Assembly (NCBI RefSeq): GCF_943371865.1
Contig: NZ_CALRWL010000026.1
Coordinates: 1 to 64,000, forward strand
Reading direction: 5' to 3'
DNA from: Azorhizobium sp943371865
GTDB taxonomy: Bacteria; Pseudomonadota; Alphaproteobacteria; Rhizobiales; Xanthobacteraceae
Length of the DNA stretch: 64,000 nt
In this document: positions 49,383 to 56,950 of the stretch, one piece after another
Numbering within the stretch: the first letter of the stretch is position 1
Layout of the letters: each line of letters begins with the position of its first letter
The notes under the pieces: model-generated
What the model was told of the DNA's origin: nothing
Databases searched by the model: none
Seen by the model: only the letters and a program-made list of their open reading frames with translations
Position numbers and translations under genes: made by a program

Positions 49383-50366
49383 ATGCATATCGACATCCAC
49401 AGCCACGTGATCCCGCCCCGCATCGTCGATGCCATCGCCGCTGATCCGAAGGGATTTGCCGCGCGCATCGAGGGCCATGGGGCCAGCCGGCGCATGGTGC
49501 ACGACCAGGGCTATGCCTATCCCTTGTTCGATGAGTTCGTGGATCCGGCGGCCAAGCTGGCGGTGATGGACCGCAAGGGGCTGGACATGTCCATCGTCTC
49601 CACCGCCCCGCCCATGTTCTATTACTGGGCCGAAGCCGAACTGGCGGCCAAGGCCGCTCGGCTGGTGAATGACGGCATCGCCGAGATGGTGGCGAGCGCC
49701 CCGCAGCGGCTGCGCGGCATGGCCAGCGTGCCCATGCAGCATCCCGAGCTGGCGATCGCGGAACTGGAGCGGGCGGTTTCCACCCATGGCTTCAAGGCGG
49801 TGGAAATCGGCACCACCATCGAGGGCGTGCAACTGGCCGATCCGCGCTTTCAACCGTTCCTGAGACGGGCGCGGGACCTCGACGTGCTGGTGTTCATCCA
49901 TCCCTATTATGTGGGCTCGAAGGCTGGGCTGGAGAGCTATTACCTCACCAATCTCGCCGGCAACCCCGCCGATACGGCGGTGTCCATCGCCAATCTGATC
50001 TTCTCGGGGGCGCTGGATGAATTGGCCGGGCTGAAGATCCTGGCGGCCCATGGCGGGGGCTATGCGCCCTACCAGATCGGCCGGCTGGTGCATGGCCACG
50101 CCGTGCGGGACGAGGCGCGGTCACTCACCGCCTCATCGCCCAAGGATCTGCTGAAGCAGCTCTATTTCGACACGCTGCTGTTCGACCCGCAGGCGCTGCG
50201 CTTCCTGATCGATCTGGTGGGGCCGGATCACGTCTGTCTGGGCACCGACGCGCCGTTCGACATGGGCGACGAGACGCCGCTGGCGAGCCTGGCTGCGGTG
50301 CCCGGCCTCACGTCACGAGAAGAAGCAGCCATCGTGGCCGGCACCGCCACAGCCCTGCTGGGCTGA
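49383..50366 (+). CDS. ACMSD-family amidohydrolase/decarboxylase
   Basis: A 327-residue TIM-barrel amidohydrolase_2 protein. Unlike the relative at 25317, the metal site is complete: His-Ser-His in MHIDIHSHVIPP, His in VLVFIHPYYVG, His in LAAHGGGYAPYQIG and Asp in CLGTDAPFDMGDE. The family contains decarboxylases (ACMSD, gamma-resorcylate) and hydrolases, so either reaction is possible. A GGAGAGG site precedes the ATG. It is 83 bases downstream of the GntR gene and on the same strand. Confidence 0.87.
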   Translation: MHIDIHSHVIPPRIVDAIAADPKGFAARIEGHGASRRMVHDQGYAYPLFDEFVDPAAKLAVMDRKGLDMSIVSTAPPMFYYWAEAELAAKAARLVNDGIAEMVASAPQRLRGMASVPMQHPELAIAELERAVSTHGFKAVEIGTTIEGVQLADPRFQPFLRRARDLDVLVFIHPYYVGSKAGLESYYLTNLAGNPADTAVSIANLIFSGALDELAGLKILAAHGGGYAPYQIGRLVHGHAVRDEARSLTASSPKDLLKQLYFDTLLFDPQALRFLIDLVGPDHVCLGTDAPFDMGDETPLASLAAVPGLTSREEAAIVAGTATALLG

Positions 50367-50395
50367 AGCGGTGCGCCTTACGCGATGGGCCGCGT

Positions 50396-50551
50396 TCACT
50401 GCTTGGGCGGATCGACCTTGATGCCTTTCGGACCCATCTGGATCTGCAGCGAATGGTCCTTCTCCTGCTTGGCCTGGTAGGCCTGATAGGCGAAGGCGCC
50501 GCCACCCACGAGCAGAAGGGCGATGATGGCGTAGAGGACGTTGCGGCTCAT
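50396..50551 (-). CDS. small single-pass membrane protein (51 aa)
   Basis: A 51-residue product beginning MSRNVLYAIIALLLVGGGAF, an N-terminal transmembrane helix followed by a polar, Lys/Gln-rich tail (YQAKQEKDHSLQIQMG). GGAG lies before the ATG on the minus strand. The pattern resembles small conserved alphaproteobacterial membrane proteins of unknown function. It is encoded between the convergent amidohydrolase and the divergent deoxyribosyltransferase-like gene. Confidence 0.65.
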   Translation of the reverse strand: MSRNVLYAIIALLLVGGGAFAYQAYQAKQEKDHSLQIQMGPKGIKVDPPKQ

Positions 50552-50701
50552 GGTCTTTGGGCTCCGTTGGTATTCTGCAGAGGGAACGCAAGCTGAGCCT
50601 TAAGGTTCCCTGTGCGGCAGCGTTAAAGCTTGCGTGCGGTTGCGTCGCGATCGCAGGTTGCGCAAGAAGGGCATGTTTCAGCTGGCGTGGGGGAGAGTGA
50701 C

Positions 50702-51280
50702 GTGGCGCGGGTCTATCTGGCAGGTCCCGAGGTGTTCCGCCCGGATGCGGTGGCGGAGGGGCTTCGCCTGCAGGCGCTGTGCGCGGCCCATGGGCTGGAG
50801 GGCCTCTATCCGCTGGACGGCGGCGCGCCGGACGACAGCGCCACGGTGATCCGCCAGCGCTGTCAGGCCGGCATCGCGCGGGTGGATGCGGTGGTGGCCA
50901 ATATCTCGCCGTTCCGCGGCACCCATATGGACCCCGGCACCGCCTGGGAGATCGGCTTTGCCGAAGCGCGCGGCCTGCCGGTGTTCCTGTGGTCCAATGA
51001 TGTGCGGGCACTCAAGGAGCGGGTCGGCGGCGTCCATGGCCCCGACGGGCTGCGCGATCAGGATGGCCACATGCTGGAGGATTTCGACCAGCCGGAAAAT
51101 CTGATGATCGCCCCGCCGGGCGTTGCGGTGTGGCGCTCGCCCGAGGAGGCGATTGCCGAGGCGGCGCGGCAACTGAACCTGAAGCGCAGCCTGCGCATGG
51201 GGCTGGGCGGCAAGATCGTGATCGCCCTCGTGGCCTCCATGATCGCGAGCTATATCGCCCAACGCCTGATCGGCTGGTGA
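50702..51280 (+). CDS. nucleoside 2-deoxyribosyltransferase-like protein with C-terminal membrane helix
   Basis: A 192-residue protein with the nucleoside 2-deoxyribosyltransferase fold (about 1-150): VARVYLAGPEVFRPDA, RVDAVVANISPFRGTHMDPG and the catalytic-Glu motif TAWEIGFAEARGLPVFLWSN. These enzymes exchange or hydrolyse the N-glycosidic bond of (deoxy)nucleosides. A C-terminal hydrophobic segment (KIVIALVASMIASYIAQRLI) would anchor it to the membrane. I chose the GTG at 50702 (VARVYLAG) because GGGAGAG lies upstream; the frame is open to 50630. Nothing nearby indicates a nucleoside pathway. Confidence 0.82.
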   Translation: MARVYLAGPEVFRPDAVAEGLRLQALCAAHGLEGLYPLDGGAPDDSATVIRQRCQAGIARVDAVVANISPFRGTHMDPGTAWEIGFAEARGLPVFLWSNDVRALKERVGGVHGPDGLRDQDGHMLEDFDQPENLMIAPPGVAVWRSPEEAIAEAARQLNLKRSLRMGLGGKIVIALVASMIASYIAQRLIGW

Positions 51281-51391
51281 GGGCAACAAGCGCAAGCATG
51301 GCGCTTGCGTGCCTGGGTTGCTTCCCAGAAGCGCCGGCTGCGCATACCGTCACCTGGACCCCACCCTTGGCCCGCGCGGCAGGAGCATTTC

Positions 51392-52885
51392 ATGACCGAA
51401 CCTTGTGACCTGTCAGCGACGGAGGCCCGTGCGCTCATCGGTTCTGGCGCCCTCTCTCCGGTGGAACTGATGGAGAGCTGCATCGCCCGCATCGAAGCGG
51501 TGGATGGCGCGGTCAATGCCATGGTGGCTCGCGATTTCGACGGCGCCCGCGCGGCGGCCCGCGAGGCGGAAGCGGCGGTGCGGCGCGGGGCGACCCTCGG
51601 CCCGCTGCATGGCCTGCCCACCGGCATCAAGGACATGAACGATGTGGCCGGCCTGCCCACCACCTATGGCAGCCTGATCTACAAGGACAATGTGCCGGCG
51701 GCGGACGATGCCCTGGTGGCCGGCCTGCGCGGGGCCGGCGCCATTCCGGTGGGCAAGACCAACAATCCGGAATGGAGCGCCGGCGCCAATACCCACAATG
51801 CGGTCTATGGCGCTACCGGCAATCCGTTCGACACCAGCAAGACCGCGGCCGGGTCTTCCGGCGGATCGGGGGCCGCGCTCGCCTGCGGGATGGTGGCGCT
51901 GGCCAGTGGATCGGACATGGGCGGCTCGCTGCGCAACCCCGCCGCCTATTGCGGCGTGGTGGGCTTCCGCGCCAGTGCCGGGCTGGTGCCCACCGCCAAC
52001 CGGGCCATGGGCTGGCTGCCGCTGAGCATCTCCGGCCCCATGGGGCGCACGGTGGATGACGTGGCGCTCATGCTGCAGGTGATGGCGACGCCCGATGCCC
52101 GCGATCCCGCCAATCCCACCGTGCCCGGCGCGCCGGCCGCGCCGGGGGCGGCCTTCGCCAAGCTGCGGCCGCTGGATCTCTCAGCATTGCGGGTGGCGCT
52201 GTCGCCGGACCTGGGATTTGCCCCCACCGAGGCCCTGGTGGCGCGAGCCTTTGGCGAAAAGACCGGCCTGTTCCGGGGCGGATTCGCCCGCGCCGATGAT
52301 GATGCCCCCGATTGCAGCGGCACCGACCGGGCGTTCGGGGTGCTGCGGGCGGTGAGCTTCCTCGGCCACCACCGCCGGCATCGGGAGGCGACGCCGCATC
52401 TGGTCGGGCCCAACGTGGCGGCCAACGTGGTGGAGGGCCTGTCCTATTCCGCGCTCGATGTGGCCGATGCCCTGGAGACCCAGAGCACCATCTACCGGCG
52501 CTGGCAGGCCTTCTTCGCGGAATATGACGTGCTGCTGGCGCCTGCGGTCACCGTCTCGCCGCGCCCCTGGCGGGAGCTTTATCCGGTGGAGATCGACGGC
52601 AAGCCGACCCAGACCTATTTCCACTGGCTCGCGCTGGCCTATGCGGCGACCCTGGTCGGCCATCCGGCGCTGTCGCTGCCGGTGGGCCTGGATGACAACG
52701 GCATGCCGTTCGGCCTCCAGATCATCGGTCCCCGTGGTGGTGACGAATTGGTGCTGCGGGTGGCCCGCGCCCTGGAGGCCCATCTGGCGGGCGATGTCCG
52801 CACCGCCCGCCCCGTGCCCGACATTGCCACCCTGGCGGCGGCCCCGCCACTGTCGGCCTCGGAGGGCTTCTTCACGGCGGTTTGA
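51392..52885 (+). CDS. amidase (amidase-signature family)
   Basis: A 497-residue amidase-signature hydrolase acting on carboxamides. The Ser-cisSer-Lys triad is visible: Lys in LPTGIKDMNDVAG, cis-Ser and nucleophile region in TAAGSSGGSGAALACGM, and SDMGGSLRNPAAYCGVVG. The C-terminal part has LSLPVGLDDNGMPFGLQIIG. AGGAG precedes the ATG. Relatives hydrolyse aliphatic, aromatic or heteroaromatic amides; the substrate is unknown. It is followed after about 200 non-coding bases by an MFS gene. Confidence 0.92.
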   Translation: MTEPCDLSATEARALIGSGALSPVELMESCIARIEAVDGAVNAMVARDFDGARAAAREAEAAVRRGATLGPLHGLPTGIKDMNDVAGLPTTYGSLIYKDNVPAADDALVAGLRGAGAIPVGKTNNPEWSAGANTHNAVYGATGNPFDTSKTAAGSSGGSGAALACGMVALASGSDMGGSLRNPAAYCGVVGFRASAGLVPTANRAMGWLPLSISGPMGRTVDDVALMLQVMATPDARDPANPTVPGAPAAPGAAFAKLRPLDLSALRVALSPDLGFAPTEALVARAFGEKTGLFRGGFARADDDAPDCSGTDRAFGVLRAVSFLGHHRRHREATPHLVGPNVAANVVEGLSYSALDVADALETQSTIYRRWQAFFAEYDVLLAPAVTVSPRPWRELYPVEIDGKPTQTYFHWLALAYAATLVGHPALSLPVGLDDNGMPFGLQIIGPRGGDELVLRVARALEAHLAGDVRTARPVPDIATLAAAPPLSASEGFFTAV

Positions 52886-53090
52886 TGCGGCGTCATGGGC
52901 TGAGGTTTGGTCCATCAGGCTGAGGGCGATGGGTGTCGCCACCGTCCCGGGGCGTTTTCACTTCGGTTGAAACCAAAGCTCACCCGTGTCATGGCAGGTT
53001 GTAGGTATACTGCCGGTTCGCCCACTGCATGTCCCATCCCCGCTGCTCAGTCTCCGATGCGCCCCGGCGCCGCCATCCGCCTCATGGGGG

Positions 53091-54533
53091 ATGGCGCCCG
53101 TGATCGCGCGTCCCTCCCGCAGTTCGGCCATCGCATTGCTGGTGGCGGGCGCGTTCTTCATGGAGAATCTGGACGGCACCGTCATCGTTACGGCGCTGCC
53201 GCAGATGGCGGCCTCGTTCGGGGTCGATCCGGTCAGCATGAATGTGGGGGTGTCGGCCTATGTGCTGACCCTGGCGGTGCTCATCCCCGCCAGCGGCTGG
53301 GTGGCGGACCGCTTCGGCGCCCGGCGGGTGTTCTCCAGCGCGGTGATGATCTTCACCCTGGCCTCCATCCTGTGCGGCTTGAGCCAGAGCCTGGATGTCT
53401 TCATCGCCGCGCGCATCCTGCAGGGGGCAGGCGGGGCGATGATGGTGCCGGTGGGGCGGCTGGTGGTGCTGCGCGCCACTCCCAAGCATGATCTCATCCG
53501 CGCCATCGCTACCATCACCTGGCCGGGCCTGGTGGCGCCGATCCTGGGGCCGCCCATCGGCGGCTTCATCACCACCTATGCCTCCTGGCACTGGATCTTC
53601 CTGCTCAACGTGCCGCTGGGCCTCATCGCCTTCGTCCTGGCGCTGAAGCTGGTGACGGCGGGGCGCAGCGGGGAGGCGCGCCCGTTCGACTGGCCGGGCT
53701 TCGCGCTGTCGGGCGCCGCCTGTTTTGCGCTGATGTACGGCCTCGACCTCATCAGCCGTGGGGACAGCGACTGGGGCATGGCCGCGGCCTGGATGCTGGC
53801 GAGCCTCGGTCTCGGCGTGGCGGCGGTGCGCCATGCGCGGCGCCGGGCCTATCCTCTGGTGGACCTGTGGGCGCTGCGGGTGCGGGCGTTTGCCGTCACC
53901 ATCTATGGCGGCTCGCTGTTTCGCCTCGCCATCGGGGCGGTGCCGTTTCTGCTGCCTTTGATGTTCCAGATCGGCTTCGGCCTCGATCCGTTCCAGTCCG
54001 GCCTGCTGGTGCTGGCGGTGTTCGCCGGCAATGTGGCCATGAAGCCGTTCACCACCGCGATCCTGCGGCGGTTCAGCTTCCGGACCACGTTGCTGGTCAA
54101 CGGCTTGCTGAACGCGCTGTCCCTGTTCGCCTGCGCGCTGCTGACGCCGCAGACGCCGGTGGTGGTGATCGCGGTGGCGCTGTTCGTGGGCGGGCTGTTC
54201 CGCTCCATGCAGTTCACCGCTCTCAACACGCTCGCCTTCGCCGAGGTGCCGGAAGCCCGCATGGGCGGCGCCAATACCTTGCTGAACATGGTGCAGACCA
54301 TGGCCATGGGCATGGGCGTCGCCTGCGGGGCCGTGGCCCTGCGGCTGGCGGCAATGCTCCACCCCGCCGGCGACGCGTCCATGCCGCTGGTGGATTTCCA
54401 CATCGCCTTCGCCATCATGGGGCTGATGGCGCTGCTGGGCCTGCTGGATGTGCTGCGCCTCGACCCTGAGGCGGGCGATGCGGTGCGCCGTCGCCGGCCG
54501 CCGTCGGCCGCCGATCGGGAGGATGCGGCGTAA
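53091..54533 (+). CDS. MFS transporter, DHA2 (EmrB/QacA-like) family
   Basis: Inner-membrane proton-driven exporter of 480 residues with about 14 helices. It shows the DHA2 N-terminal motif FFMENLDGTVIVTALPQMAA, motif A-like GWVADRFGARRVFSSAV and motif C-like GLVAPILGPPIGGFIT. The ATG at 53091 follows a GGGGG stretch; an upstream in-frame ATG at 52986 would add a non-hydrophobic extension and is less likely. The Arg/Asp-rich tail is short. No regulator is adjacent. Its stop is only 3 bases from the convergent PcaC-like stop. Confidence 0.88.
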   Translation: MAPVIARPSRSSAIALLVAGAFFMENLDGTVIVTALPQMAASFGVDPVSMNVGVSAYVLTLAVLIPASGWVADRFGARRVFSSAVMIFTLASILCGLSQSLDVFIAARILQGAGGAMMVPVGRLVVLRATPKHDLIRAIATITWPGLVAPILGPPIGGFITTYASWHWIFLLNVPLGLIAFVLALKLVTAGRSGEARPFDWPGFALSGAACFALMYGLDLISRGDSDWGMAAAWMLASLGLGVAAVRHARRRAYPLVDLWALRVRAFAVTIYGGSLFRLAIGAVPFLLPLMFQIGFGLDPFQSGLLVLAVFAGNVAMKPFTTAILRRFSFRTTLLVNGLLNALSLFACALLTPQTPVVVIAVALFVGGLFRSMQFTALNTLAFAEVPEARMGGANTLLNMVQTMAMGMGVACGAVALRLAAMLHPAGDASMPLVDFHIAFAIMGLMALLGLLDVLRLDPEAGDAVRRRRPPSAADREDAA

Positions 54534-54536
54534 GCC

Positions 54537-54938
54537 TCAGGGCGCGGGGGCATCCAACTCGCGGAACGCTTCCTGGGCGATGCGCGAGGTTTCGAGCGCC
54601 ACCGGCACGCCGCAATACACCCCCACCTGCAGGATGACCTCGCGGATTTCCTCGCGGGTGGCGCCGTTGGTCAGGGCGCCGCGCACATGCAGCTTCAACT
54701 CGTGGCCGCGGTTGAGCGCCGAAAGCATGGCGATATTGAGCAGGCTGCGGGTTTTGCGGTCCAGCCCCGGCCGGCCCCAGATGTTGCCCCAGCAATATTC
54801 GGTGACCATGTCCTGCAGCGGACGGGAGAAGTCGTCCGCATTGGCCAGCGCCTTCTCCACATAAGCGGCGCCGATGACCTCTTTGCGGATCGCAAGGCCG
54901 GTGTCGTACAGCGGGCGGGGGGCGTCGGTATCGTCCAT
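54537..54938 (-). CDS. carboxymuconolactone decarboxylase family protein, PcaC-like
   Basis: A 133-residue all-alpha protein of the CMD family, similar in length to 4-carboxymuconolactone decarboxylase of the beta-ketoadipate pathway. Motifs are YCWGNIWGRPGLDRKTRSLL, LNRGHELKLHVRGALTNGAT and EVILQVGVYCGVPVALETS, which match PcaC well from memory. No other pca gene is in the window, so it may act on a related lactone or be a paralogue. The ATG at 54938 has a GAGG site; the longer frame upstream overlaps the divergent promoter region. Confidence 0.85.
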   Translation of the reverse strand: MDDTDAPRPLYDTGLAIRKEVIGAAYVEKALANADDFSRPLQDMVTEYCWGNIWGRPGLDRKTRSLLNIAMLSALNRGHELKLHVRGALTNGATREEIREVILQVGVYCGVPVALETSRIAQEAFRELDAPAP

Positions 54939-55186
54939 GGGGAAACCTCGCGAGAGACGGAAGCACGTCCAATAAGACGCGGTATGCAATATCGCATGAC
55001 TGACGGCCACCCCTCTGCCGTGGGGCCGGATAGGCAGGCGATCGCGCTTGCCATACAAGATGTCGCACTTTCATGGTCAGCGATCCATTCCCCGCCGTGT
55101 CGGACAAGCGCCTGACGCGGCGGTGAAAACGGAACGTGCTGGAGACTCTTGCCCCCACGGCGGATCCCGCCGGAGACATTGCCCCG

Positions 55187-56575
55187 ATGACCGCAGCTCC
55201 CCCTCCGGCCGATCCTTCCGCCGCTCTGGGCGGCGTGCCGCTGACCCAGCGCCGCTGGGTGGTGGCCACCACCACCATCGCCGTGGTGATGGCCTCGCTG
55301 GACACCGCCATTGCCAACACCGCCTTGCCCACCATCGCCCGCGACCTGCTCACGGACGCGGCCAATGCGGTGTGGATCGTGAACGTCTATCAACTGGCCA
55401 TGGTGGCAACGCTGCTGCCGTTTGCCTCCCTTGGGGAATCCATCGGCCATGAGCGGGTCTATCTGGGCGGCCTGATCCTGTTCACCGTGGCCTCGCTCGC
55501 CTGCGCGCTGGCGTGGTCGCTGCCGAGCCTGATGGCGGCGCGCATGCTGCAAGGGGTGGGCGCCAGCGGCATCATGAGCGTGAACGCCGCCATCGTCCGG
55601 CACGTCTATCCCAAAAACCTGCTCGGGCAGGGGATCGGGCGCACCGCTTTGGCGGTTGGGGTGGCCTTCGCCCTTGGCCCGACGGTGGCGTCCGCCGTGC
55701 TGTCGGTGGCCCACTGGCCGTGGCTGTTCGCCATCAATGTGCCGTGCGGCGTGGTGGCGATCGCCATCGCCCTGCGCACCATGCCCAAGACCCCGCGCGC
55801 CGAGCATCGGTTCGATCTGGTGGGCGGCACGCTGGTGGCGGGGGCGTTCGCGCTGCTGATCCTGGCCATTGGCGAGGGGGCGCACTGGGCGCATCCTTTG
55901 ACCGTGGCGCTGGAGCTGGCGGCGGCGGCGGTTCTGGCCTTCATCCTGATCCGCCGGCAGGCGGGGCATCCTGCGCCCATGCTGCCGCTGGACCTGTTCC
56001 GCCGGCCCATGTTTGCGCTGTCGGCGGCCACCTCGGTCTGTTCGTTCGCCACCCAGGGTCTCGCCTTCGTGGCGCTGCCGTTCTACTTCCAGGAGGTGCT
56101 GGGACGATCGGCGGTGGATACCGGCCTGCTGATGACGCCCTGGTCCATCGTGGTGGCGGTGATGGCCCCCGTCGCGGGGCGGCTGTCCGATCGCTATCCG
56201 GTGGGTCTGCTGGGCGGCATCGGCCTGATCACGCTGGGACTGGGCATGGCCCTGCTGGCCACCCTGCCGGCCGATCCCAGCGTCGCCGACATCGTCTGGC
56301 GGATGGGCATCTGCGGGGCCGGGTTCGGCTTTTTCCAGTCGCCCAACATCCGCGCCATCATGTCCAGCGCCCCGCCGGGGCGCAGCGGCAGCGCCAGCGG
56401 CATGGTGGCCACCTCCCGCCTCATGGGGCAGACCATCGGGGCGGCTTTGGTGGCCTTGTGTTTCGCGCTGGCGGGCCACTCCGGATCGATCCTGGCGCTG
56501 GGGCTGGGAGCGGGCTTCGCCCTTGTGGGCAGCGGCGCCAGCCTGCTGCGCCTCAAGGCCGGGCGGGCCGCTTGA
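55187..56575 (+). CDS. MFS transporter, DHA2 (multidrug-type) family
   Basis: A second 14-helix exporter, about 462 residues. Typical motifs are VVMASLDTAIANTALPTIAR, ESIGHERVYLGGLILFT (motif A) and ALGPTVASAVLSVAHWPWLF (motif C). The start is uncertain: ATG at 55187 or a GTG at 55136, which would add 17 residues. It is divergent from the PcaC-like gene across about 250 bases. The stop codon is immediately followed by the palindrome at 56577. Confidence 0.88.
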   Translation: MTAAPPPADPSAALGGVPLTQRRWVVATTTIAVVMASLDTAIANTALPTIARDLLTDAANAVWIVNVYQLAMVATLLPFASLGESIGHERVYLGGLILFTVASLACALAWSLPSLMAARMLQGVGASGIMSVNAAIVRHVYPKNLLGQGIGRTALAVGVAFALGPTVASAVLSVAHWPWLFAINVPCGVVAIAIALRTMPKTPRAEHRFDLVGGTLVAGAFALLILAIGEGAHWAHPLTVALELAAAAVLAFILIRRQAGHPAPMLPLDLFRRPMFALSAATSVCSFATQGLAFVALPFYFQEVLGRSAVDTGLLMTPWSIVVAVMAPVAGRLSDRYPVGLLGGIGLITLGLGMALLATLPADPSVADIVWRMGICGAGFGFFQSPNIRAIMSSAPPGRSGSASGMVATSRLMGQTIGAALVALCFALAGHSGSILALGLGAGFALVGSGASLLRLKAGRAA

Positions 56576-56576
56576 G

Positions 56577-56595
56577 GTGATGTTTTAAACATCAC
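56577..56595. promoter_or_regulatory. 19-bp perfect palindrome upstream of the HTH-hyf operon
   Basis: The sequence gtgatgttttaaacatcac is a perfect 9-bp inverted repeat around one central T, starting 1 base after the preceding MFS stop codon and 77 bases before the HTH ATG. It is surrounded by an AT-rich patch with a TTGAAA and GATAAT further on (56603-56617). It is a strong operator candidate, probably for the HTH protein encoded next. It could also form a small terminator-like hairpin for the MFS gene, though it lacks a T-run after the stem. Confidence 0.65.
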
Positions 56596-56671
56596 TAGCC
56601 ACTTGAAATCTGATAATGTCTGGCAGCAAGATGAGCACCGCCATCTGAGATCCTGAGGTCTGCGGACCGAC

Positions 56672-56947
56672 ATGATGACTGCCGCGCAATTGCGTGCCGC
56701 CCGGGCGCTCCTGGGCATGGACCAGCGGGATCTGGCCGCGCTGTCCCGGCTGTCGGTGCCCACCATCCAGCGGATGGAGGCCAGCGCCGGCGTCATCCGC
56801 GGCAATGTGGATTCGCTCATGAAGCTGGTGCGCGCCCTGGAAGGGGCGGGCATCGTCTTGATCGGCGAGGGCATGGCCAGCACCGCCGGCGGACGGGGCG
56901 TGCGGCTGCGGGAGCCGGACCCGGTTCCCGCTTCGGGCGAGGGCTGA
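56672..56947 (+). CDS. XRE-like helix-turn-helix regulator
   Basis: A small DNA-binding protein of 91 residues. The HTH covers about residues 5-60: AAQLRAARALLGMDQRDLAA and LSRLSVPTIQRMEAS. It continues with LVRALEGAGIVLIGEG and GGRGVRLREPDP. Such single-domain regulators are frequent in rhizobia, often leading an operon. Two consecutive ATG codons are possible starts. The stop lies 3 bases from hyfB, so it is the first gene of the hyf-like operon and probably its regulator, acting at the palindrome upstream. Confidence 0.87.
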   Translation: MMTAAQLRAARALLGMDQRDLAALSRLSVPTIQRMEASAGVIRGNVDSLMKLVRALEGAGIVLIGEGMASTAGGRGVRLREPDPVPASGEG

Positions 56948-56950
56948 ACC

